Assembly: GCF_000003815.2 (NCBI RefSeq) | Contig: NC_049989.1 | Location: forward strand, 15,142,058 to 15,206,057 | Direction: 5' to 3' | Source: Branchiostoma floridae | Lineage: Eukaryota > Chordata > Leptocardii > Amphioxiformes > Branchiostomatidae | Length of the DNA stretch: 64,000 bases | In this document: piece after piece, positions 43,985-53,400 of the stretch | Layout: every line of letters begins with the position of its first letter | Numbering within the stretch: the stretch's first letter is position 1 | Notes under the pieces: generated by a model | Database searches by the model: none | Told to the model about the DNA's origin: nothing | Seen by the model: only the letters and a program-made list of their open reading frames with translations | Program-made: the position numbers and the translations under genes

Positions 43985-44184
43985 AGCCTTACCTCACGCT
44001 CAGAAAAGAGAAAACGCACGAACTGAGCTGGTCTTTTAGTAGTCCAATGGGAAATTCTAAAGTCTCTGCAATCTACCAAGCTCAACTATCAGGCGATCGG
44101 CTTCACTCCCAGATTATGGTGTCGATCACGGCACGTACAGCTCCAGGCCAAAGGTCACCTACGTTTCAAAACACCGGGCGGTTA

Positions 44185-44290
44185 ATGAATAAATGAATGA
44201 ATGAATGAAGACCTTTATTGCACATTTTTGCCACACCGGGCTAAGTACAGGTCATAATAAGGCATAATGAAAAGTTACAGTTAACAGTTA
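44185..44290 (-). mobile_element. LINE 3' terminus
   Basis: On the minus strand, GTGCAATAAAGGTC is followed by a (TTCA)n tail (44185-44210). This is a typical LINE 3' end with polyadenylation signal and simple tail. Only the terminus is present. Confidence 0.55.
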
Positions 44291-45250
44291 AGAAAATGAG
44301 ACTATTGCTGGATAAATTCAACTTCTCCTCGCTTTTCTGTTATAGTGGAGACAAAAAAGCACATAATATTAACGGTGGCCGCCCTAAGACGGTTCCCGTC
44401 CTAAGACGGCACGGATTTTTTGCTGATCTTATTATTCATAAGTACACCGTGTTTGTTGCCACTGGCTTTGCTGATTACAAAGGTAAATAAACCACGTCCA
44501 TGCACACAGCTTTAATGTTTTATTCCAAGTATACTTTGAAATATTTACTTCATGTTTTTTTTAAAAACAGAATTCTAACAGTAATGTTGACAGTGCTGAA
44601 TCACTGCGGTCACCGGCCTCTGTGTATTGGCGGCTCGTGTCGCTAACTATACGAACTCTTTCAAGCAGTCACAAACTGCCATGATACACATAAATAAAGC
44701 TCCATAAAACACTATGAATATTTGTCTTCAAATGTTTGTTAAGTAGAAAAGCAAGCAAAAGGAAGCGACATAAACATTGCCACCATTGTACTCCCAAGTA
44801 CTCCCTTACTTCTGAAGAGAGCAAAATATAAAAAAAGCGTACCAAGTTAGGCACACTGTCCAGCGTAGCACAAAATTGGAAGGTTACATACACGAAATTG
44901 TCTCACAGTGTTTGCCGCTTGTAACACGCAGCGCGAAAGGTTCATGAACCACATGAATGCATTTCTTATTCAAGTATGTTGTTCAAATCTATGTGTAAAA
45001 AACTCAGTCATCAAAATTTGACCACTCTCAGGCAACTAGCGATGGAGCGCCATGAGTTTGAGCGCAAGAAAAAGCGTACCGTGTTGGGGCACCTCCCGTT
45101 ATATTATGTTTTATGATCGATGGTTTGTCTAATTGCACTTGGAATGTCTAGTTGCTTTTCTACAGTACTTAGGTGTATGAAATAAGGAAATTGGTTTTGT
45201 ATAACCTTATACAGTTCACTTCTCTATGGCGTTGTTTTCTTAGTATTTTA
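44291..45250. other. Intergenic, no gene seen
   Basis: Non-coding sequence between NLR-B and the LINE. An AAGCGTACC word recurs at about 44835 and 45073. No recognisable gene or structured RNA. Confidence 0.3.
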
Positions 45251-45442
45251 TGGTACTTGGCCCAGAACCCAGAGGTCCTGGGTTTGAATCCAGTCATGCT
45301 ACCGAACCCGTGCCCTTGGGAAAGGCATTTGATACGACTTTCCTCATTACACCCAGGTGTAAATATGGGTACCTGACTTCGGTTTTGGACGTCCAAGGCG
45401 GTTACAGGAGTGGGATGGGTTCTGCCTTCCAATATCGTGGTC
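45251..45442 (+). mobile_element. tRNA-derived SINE of Deu type, copy 2
   Basis: CCTGGGTTTGAATCCAGT (B box) is followed by GCCCTTGGGAAAGGCATTTG and AAATATGGGTACCTGACTTC. It stops where the LINE 3' tail begins at 45443, so it is cut at its right side. Confidence 0.65.
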
Positions 45443-47090
45443 TATTTCTATTTCTATTTCTATGCTGTACTGGGCAAAGCCCCTTTTAGGGGCATCCCGC
45501 CCAGGTGAGAAAAACGAGGTGCACGGCATTAGTGCGACCGGTGGTGGTGGTGGTGCTCCCAAAAAGAAAAAATAGTGAGTGCATCAAAAAGTAACAACAC
45601 AACAAAAAGGTGAGGTGATGGCCGCACTAATGGTATGTATCTACATGTGGGGGACGGGGAGGCCCATGTGCTGGGCCAGCCCCGTCTTGAAGGTTGTCAG
45701 TGATGGAGATGTGACAAGCTGTGGTGGAAGGCTGTTCCATTGTGGTATTGTTCTGGGGAAATAACTAAATCTGTAGGTGTCTGTTCTGCATAAGAATGTA
45801 TAGTATCTATGTTGATGGCCTCTGGTGGGATTCTTGTTCCTTACAATATAATCATGGATGGGGATGGCTACCAGGCCGTTGATGGCCTTGTATAGTAGAG
45901 TCAAGCGTGCCTGTTGTCTCCTTTCAGTGAGAGTGGGCCACCCCAAGTTGGTCTTGAGTTGGGATACACTGGCAGTGGTTCTGTAATCATTGGATACATA
46001 CCTTGCTGCTCTGTTCTGTACTGATTCAATCTTATCTTCTAAAACATTGGACTGTGCGTATTGACGTCTACATGGATCCCAGACTGTAGAAGCGTATTCC
46101 AGTTTTGGTCTTACTAAGCTAGTGTATGCCTTTGATCTCACCTGTCTATTAGCCCTCCTTATATTCCTCTTGAGGAATCCTAGTGTGCTATTTGCCTTGG
46201 CTGTGATGTTGTTGATGTGAGCTGTCCATTTCAGATCATGTGAGAGGATGATCCCTAGGTAAGGGTGCTGGGTAGTCACTTCTAGAGGTTCTGCAAACAT
46301 TGTATACATGTAGAGTGATCTATGTTTGGACTTATGCACATGAATGATACAACACTTTTTTACATTGAACCTGAGCTGCCATTTATCTGACCAAGCGCAT
46401 AGTCTGTCTAGATCTTTTTGGAGGTCTTCTTGGTCTTCTTCTGAATCTATAGGTCGGTAGATAAGACAGTCGTCTGCGAAAAACCGTAGTTGTGAGGAGA
46501 TATCTTGGACGATGTCATTAATGTAGATTAAAAAAAGAAGGGGACCCAGAACTGTACCCTGAGGTACGCCCGATTTTACTCTGGTTGGCGTGGATAACTC
46601 TCCGTCTACCATTACACTTTGATTCCTATCTATTAACCATGATTTAATCCATCTGAGATTATACCCCCGAATACCGTAATAGTGAAGTTTGTTGATTAGT
46701 CGATTATAAGGGACACTATCAAAAGCTTTGGAGAAGTCTAATATAGCTAGGTCCACTTGTTTACCTTTATCAAACCATGCTGTCAAGTCATGCAGAGTGC
46801 ATATCAACTGAGATTCACATGAATGCCGAGCCATAAAGCCATGTTGGGTGGGGAGGAGTATGTTCTGACTATCAAGGTGTTTCATGGTGGCTGAATATAA
46901 GATGTGCTCAAGTAGTTTACAACAAACGCTGGTAAGAGAGACTGGCCTATAGTTAGCTGGCTCTCCTCTGTCACCTTTCTTGTAAATTGGGTGTACGTAG
47001 GCTCCCCGCCAATCTTCAGGGACATTCTGGGCAATCTGTCGAGACACTCTGGGCAATAACTTACTGTGCATTCGTACTCAATATGATAAC
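45443..47090 (-). mobile_element. CR1/Jockey-type LINE, 5'-truncated, with RT frame
   Basis: An open frame of 476 codons (47071-45641) encodes YKKGDRGEPANYRPVSLTSV, LDFSKAFDSVPY, SGVPQGTVLGPLLFLIYIND and FFADDCLIYR, the fingers and active site of a CR1/Jockey-group reverse transcriptase. C-terminal sequence follows (RRQQARLTLLYKAINGLV). The endonuclease and ORF1 are missing. On the minus strand the 3' end has a (TAGAAA)n tail at about 45443-45463. It abuts the SINE at 45251-45442. The frame is unbroken, suggesting a young insertion. Confidence 0.85.
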
Positions 47091-47100
47091 AATAACAACT

Positions 47101-47692
47101 AGAGTTCCATGAACACATACCTTCGCCAAATAAACAAGGGTTATTATGAAAAAAGCCTGACCGTTTTTCAGACCTTATAAATCATTGGCATTATGATGGT
47201 CCTGTCCTATTGTAGATATAACTGGATTACAAGGTTCCTTAATTCGATATGCAAAAAAATGTCCAAAATATGAAAGTCCTATCTAATCTGCACGATGTAT
47301 GCCTGATAGTGTTCACCTTCACTAAGCTTCATAACGCTACATGTATGGAATTTCCATTAATTACCACTCCGGAATTATAGTAAAAACTGGCTCCACTGCA
47401 GTACCTTGGAAAGGCGCTTGGGGCCATTATTGAACTTGACCTTCATTTCCTGACCCCTACCTACCAAACATACCCATCTACCAAATATCACCAGGATCCA
47501 TCCAAGGCTTCTCGAGTTATGTTGTTTATGGACAGTCACTCACTCACTCATGTGCATGATAGATTAGAGAACTCTATGATCCAGTAAGATCTACTGTACA
47601 ATTGGACAAGACATTCCATTAAGGATTTATAATGTCAACACTTTTCAAAATAACCCTTGTTTATTTGGCAAAGATATGTGTTTGCGGAACTC
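47101..47692. mobile_element. Fold-back MITE with AGAGTTCC ends
   Basis: Arms of about 48 bases: AGAGTTCCATGAACACATAC through CAAATAAACAAGGGTTATT at 47101-47147, and the complement ending at 47692. The interior is non-coding. It sits next to the truncated 5' end of the LINE. Confidence 0.65.
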
Positions 47693-48530
47693 TATCTCTT
47701 GATAATTTACCGTGCACATCTTTCCTCACATCGTGCTTTGTTTGAAAAACACAACCCCTCATTCAGATGTTTGAAAAATAAACCACACACGCTTGTTTGT
47801 TTGTCTGACCTACTTGCAACCGAAACAGAGGCAGATACTGTCCCTGATCAGAGGTCAGTTCATAGCTTGAATATAAGATTACACATTCTACCCAATAGCT
47901 ATGTAATGACGCCTTATTTTGCATAAATGAATTTGACATTTTTTAATCATCACCTACAGTACCTGCCTACCGAAAACAATGAATATTCATCAATTCCTAC
48001 TGGAGTTATCCTTCTTAAAAGTTAGAAACAAAAAGGTTTACTGCAGTTCAAAACAAGTTGCCAGGGGCCCAAACCTACACCACTTGCTCCCTGCACCAAG
48101 GCCTATCCACCACCTAAAAGATCATCAACCTGGCACCAGCAGAAAACTTAACGTCCAACTTTGAACCTCCGCTGCAGTACCACAACTTGTCGCCAGGACG
48201 CCCAAAATCGAACTTGACCGTCGTTTTCCAAACCCCTAAATAACTACCAAATATAATGCAAAACGATCCACAGCGTCAAAAGTTATCTTGTCCGCAAATA
48301 CACACACACACACACATTCACCCCGCTGTACTCACGACAGAAAGTGCCAGAAGTTCCATTTTCGTACAAAACCTTGGTAAACGTAACCGCTACTCAAATA
48401 CCAAATATCGCGACATTCCATCCACAGCTGCCTGACTTATATGAGATTGACCTACATACTGGGACACACAAAAATTTTCCAACCAAAACATAACCTTCTT
48501 GGCGAAGGCAATAACAATAACTCGATTACA
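47693..48530. other. Intergenic repeat debris
   Basis: No gene. Repeated phrases such as ACTACCAAATAT, near-copies of ATCCACAGC and a short CA repeat (48299-48317) suggest degenerate tandem or LINE 3' material. Nothing intact is recognised. Confidence 0.35.
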
Positions 48531-50000
48531 GTGTCACATTGTCTTTGTCTGTCTTAAAGCAAATCAAATCAATAAAGATAAAGCGGACGATGTCCACTAT
48601 CTTATAGGTCTTACGTTTCACTGACTAGTCGACTTTAACCCTTACTCTAAGCGCTATGTCAAATCCGTCGAACGCAGCGACGCCGTTAACGTTAACTTGC
48701 CGCAGCTTCAATGCCATTACTAATACTATTACAGGTCGTATCTCACTGCACTTGGGGCACCGGTGCGGCACTGCGAGGTTCGAAAGATTACAGAGATGAA
48801 GAACGAATTTTCTCACGTCTTATACATTTTTGTTGTCTTCTAAGTCATACTTTAACGTATTCCGCAATATCTAGGTTATAACAAATTGGCGAAAATGACA
48901 CAGCAGTGCCGCAGTGAACGAGCCCCAGTGCCACACCGGTGCCCCAAGTGCGGTGAGATACCACCTTTTACCCTCTTAACCGACCGGCCGCGGGAAACGC
49001 AGTTGACCTTTGTCCCAAAGCTGAATACATTGTGACGCCACAACCAGAGAGTGAACGGCTTCACTTGGGCTCAATCCATACAGTAGAAGTTATTGGTAGA
49101 TTGCCGTGAGACATGCCTGTTAGATCACTGAGGACAACCTAGCAGTAGCGTGCGTTTTCTCTCTTCTTAACGCGAGGAATAAAGGCAGTGGAGCTACCCA
49201 CAGTGAAGCTGGCCACACTTGTCACCGGGCTTCGTCACTCACAAGTACGTGACCGTTTTTATCAGTTAACTATTGTCATATGGCACATCGATATCTTACG
49301 GGCCTTTCGTCATTCTGTTGAGGTTAAAAGTAAAGTACGCATTATAGAATGATAGAAAATACTGGCGGAGAAGACCTAGCGTTTAGCGAAGAAACAAATT
49401 GAATGGATAGGTGATGTGATTTCCAAGAAGATTATGTGTGATCTCTGGTACCATTTAAGTATCAAAAGCAGAGGAGTGTAGTCGGCCTTGGCTTACCTTG
49501 GACTCTGTTTGGCTACCGGTACTAGACACTCCTATCCCGGCTTCACTCCTCTGCCAACTTTTGATACTATCTTATGGTACCTTATGATCTGCTTGGTTAA
49601 GGTGAGTTGACTTTTTACTGGTTGTAGATCAAACATGGTGGATTTCTGTAACTGCGTCACTGCGGCGCCACAGAACACGAGAGTCTAAAGTCTAAGTCTA
49701 ACTGGGTGGGTGTCGGGAACACGCCAGAGGGCGGAACCTCTAGTAATTTCTGAAAAATCTTCCCAGTGTTTAGAAGGTTGCCTATGCGACGCCTTGAGAT
49801 TAATAAAGACTCAACGTGGACGGTTGTGGTTAGTGTTAGATTTAAGGGGAGTCGTTTTAAGGAAACTTTTTGACTTGGCTACGTGCGGACAAGCTCCGAA
49901 AATTGATTATGTTGATAAACAACACCTTTGTATGACGTACATAGAATTTTGATACGCCACGGTGCTCTTTTGCAAGCAAATGTTAAGACAAAGGTGCCAT
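48531..50000. repeat. Upstream block shared by NLR-C and NLR-D
   Basis: Collinear with about 60290-61540: AAAGCGGACGATGTCCACTA, GGTTGCCTATGCGACGCC and CTCAACGTGGACGGTTGTGG occur in both in the same order. It contains a MITE (48725-48965, ends GTATCTCACTGCACTTGG/CAAGTGCGGTGAGATACC) also present at 60484-60720, and an inverted repeat at about 49447-49582 built on TGGTACC and AGTATCAAAAG. It may include the promoter and 5' UTR of NLR-C. Confidence 0.6.
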
Positions 50001-50043
50001 GCAAACTTCTTATTATAATAATTGATCTCCAGATTGAAATAGT

Positions 50044-50108
50044 CTCCAGATTTTAAGAAGAATCTTCAGATTTTCTGGGAATTTGAAGATTCTTCTTAAA
50101 ATCTGGAG
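50044..50108. repeat. 25-bp perfect hairpin upstream of NLR-C
   Basis: Arms 50044-50068 and 50084-50108, beginning CTCCAGATTTTAAGAAGAAT and its exact complement, with a 15-base loop. AT-rich, about 310 bases before ATG 50417. It could be a very short MITE or a transcribed hairpin. Confidence 0.75.
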
Positions 50109-50416
50109 TTTTCAAAAAAATCATGGAAATTGAGTATGGAGTATTGAGTATCATAGAAGTTTTCCACAAAGTATGAACTTCATAGGTATTACCTACCCTA
50201 TAAAGGGTTAGAAATGCTTGTTCAATGTTCAATATTTGTCCAAAGTTACTGCATACTATGCGCACACATGCTAGTGTAAACAGTGCATAGTAATACCACA
50301 GAACAGAATTTTAGTCGGCCGCTCTGTTGATTTCACGCAAAGTCTGAGAAGCAAAGCATTAGATGAGTGTGGACTTAGGTGAAGACTTCTTTATTTTACC
50401 AACAGTCCTGCCTAAA

Positions 50417-53400
50417 ATGGATCAGAAAGCGTCGAAGGCAGCAAAACCGGGGTCCCCGAGTGTGACCGAAGGACAAAGAAGGGAAGACGAAAGGCAAAGT
50501 CCGCCGCACCATTCGGAACAAACTAGGGAACACGGAGCAAATGTTGACGTGAGTAACAACGTCTCGGACAATGGCAAACCTACAAACATCGCACCTAGCC
50601 TTGGCAATGAGGATGAGGAAGGGGTCGGTACGTGTAAGGCCACTGACGTCGATCTTCCTCATGATCAGGAATCCTACGACATGGCCTTACTAGCGCTGGA
50701 TCAGGGGAGAGACACTCATGATCAAGTCTTGGACGGCGGACATGAATGCTACAATGACGGAGACGTGGTGGCGTTCTCAGAAACAGGTAGAAGAATTTTA
50801 GAAATTGTATTCCAGACATTTATATTTCAAGACCATATTTTGTCTTTCCTCATATACATTAGAAAAAGTCATGATCATTTTTTTTGTACAAACAGTTGCC
50901 TTTCTGTGCTTTGTACAGAAAATGCAGTGACCCAAATCACAAACTCTGGTCAAGTGAGCGGTCAAGGCAACAAGGTGATCAACATTGGGCCCCATTCCAC
51001 CGTCACTATCTTCGATGGAACATCCGATGAACCTTACACAGGTGAGTGCTTGATAAAAAGGCTTACTAATGGCTAGATAAATCAAGCAATCCTCAGCAAA
51101 TAGTCGAACATGTGAATTTACGGAGTTGGTGAGGTCATTAATGTACAGTTAAAAGAGCAGAGGGTCTAATATTGTACCCTGTTGAACCCTGCGGGCGACC
51201 TTGACGGCTTCATATGTTCCGCCATCAAAGGCAACCCACTGTGTTCTCTCCGCAAGGAAGGAATGTCATTACACTATTTGGAGAAATGATATCCAAATTT
51301 AGCGAAACTACTTCTACCATTTAGCCAAAAAACTCCTACCATGTAGTGAAACAATTTGCCATGTAACCAAATCTACGAATCGAATTAAATCGAACTGACA
51401 ATGTAGCGAAACGACCTAGTACCCGCAATGTAAAACCAATCTTCAATTTGTTTGACTGTTTTCCAGTTCCCAACGTTGACAGTCCCTCAGAAGATTTTCC
51501 CCTGGCTCAATGTCAAGATTCACTTAAGTCGTATTTCAAGGCAAGACTGAGTTACCTTCAACCACTAGCGTGGAATGAAGAGGTTGAGGTTAAGATTGAA
51601 GACATCTTCACGACTGTAGACCTCGTGACGCGAACACAGCAGGGAGGACACATTGAACGGCGCGCCCTCCCCTCTACTGCCGACGCCTTGACTGCCAGGC
51701 CCGATTGTCCCCAGCCCCGGCGCATTTTGATCGAAGGTAACGCAGGGATAGGGAAGACGACCGAAGTTTCCAAACTCGCTTTTGACTGGGCCGAGGGCCG
51801 CTCTCCGATTCTGGAAAAGTATGATCTGGTTTTCCCGATCGCTCTACGGAAGGTTGGCGAGTCCCAGTCCCTCACAGACTGTATCTTCGACCAACTCCTG
51901 CCAGAAGACGTGCCGTTCCAAGAGTCGGACCTAGAAACGTACTTGAAGGGGAATGACCGAGTCTTGATCATTCTCGACGGCTTCGACGAGTGGGCTAGGC
52001 ATGAAGGGCATGACGTCACCAAACTTCTGACTGGTAAGCGATCCATTTCATACACAACATGAATGGGTGCCCTGCATGCCCCTATCTGAGGACTAACATT
52101 GAACAACTGTTCTAAACAGGAACTAGAAAGACCGACATTTGCTTGAGAGCAAATTCAGCATCGAGGTCATTGGCCCCTGTGGCCATTGGAAAATGACCCA
52201 AAAATCATTTTGAAGTGGTTCCTGCCAAAAATCATACATGGGTCATTTGAATAAATATCTAGTGCACCCCTGTAGCAAAATTTAGGCCATTGGTTGTAAA
52301 CCAGTGAACAGGAGCCAAATGTGGCCTTTCTTTGTAAAATGAATGGACTTTTCTAGCACACCCCATGTAAAATTGCAAAATAGACCAGTCCAAAGATACA
52401 CCCACTGAAAGAGTATATACTGGCATACAGTTCTGCAAGTGAGAAAGCTGAACATGGAGTCAACGACCTTGAGGTAATTGATCCTGTGGCCATCGGAAAA
52501 ATGACCCAAAATATCCCCCCCCCCAAATCGTTTTGAAGTGGTTTATGCCAGAAATAATACATGTGTACATGAGTCATTTGAATGAATATGTAGTGCAGCC
52601 CTGTACCAAAATTTAGGTCATTTGGTTGCAACCAGTCTACAGGAGCCAAAAGTGTCCTTTTTTGTCAAAAAATTGACCACAAAATCGGAAAATTATTATT
52701 AGTTGTACTGTATGCCAAAAGTGTTGAATCCATGTGCGCACATATAAAGTACACTTCTATGACAGATTTCAGCTCAATGGTTGTAAAACCAGGGTACAGG
52801 AGCCAAAAATGTCCTTTTTTGTCAAAAAATGGCCAAAAGCATTTTGTTGTACTGTATTCCAAAACTGTTATTGACTTCATGTGGGCATATGATCAAGGCA
52901 CCTCTGTACCAAATTTCAGGTCATTCTGATGTAAATCCATGGTACAAGGGCCAAAATATACACATTTGGTCTAAAAATTGCCAAAAAAAACTTCAATCTA
53001 AAACTAAAATCAATTTAGGGGCAGATATGAAAAAAAATGAAAAAAAAAACTCTGGGGGTATTTCCAAATTTCAAGTCATTCGGTACAGGAACGACGGAGA
53101 TACCGTGTTTTGAAGATTTGACAGGAGAAAGAAAGAAAGAAGAAGAAGAAACATTACGAATTATTATATAGCCAGGCGCCGCGGACCAATCAGAAGGCCC
53201 CGTTCCACGTTGGTTATGACGCGGTAACACATAGATTCCGGCCAGGCAGGTGTGTATCCTCCTTCTGATTGGTTAGAATGAATCGACACCGGCACCGATG
53301 TCGATGCAAATCGACACCGGTGCCGGTGTCGATTCATTCTGACCAACCAGAATGAGCGATACACACAAGATATGCAGTCTTTGGCCGATGATAAGGAGCG

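Noticed and set aside
51042-51076. NLR-C exon 1-2 read as one continuous protein ending at 51076
   Set aside because: Intron 1 happens to be 132 bases with no stop. The splice sites are conserved in the other copies, where the intron length is not a multiple of three (115, 118 and 139).
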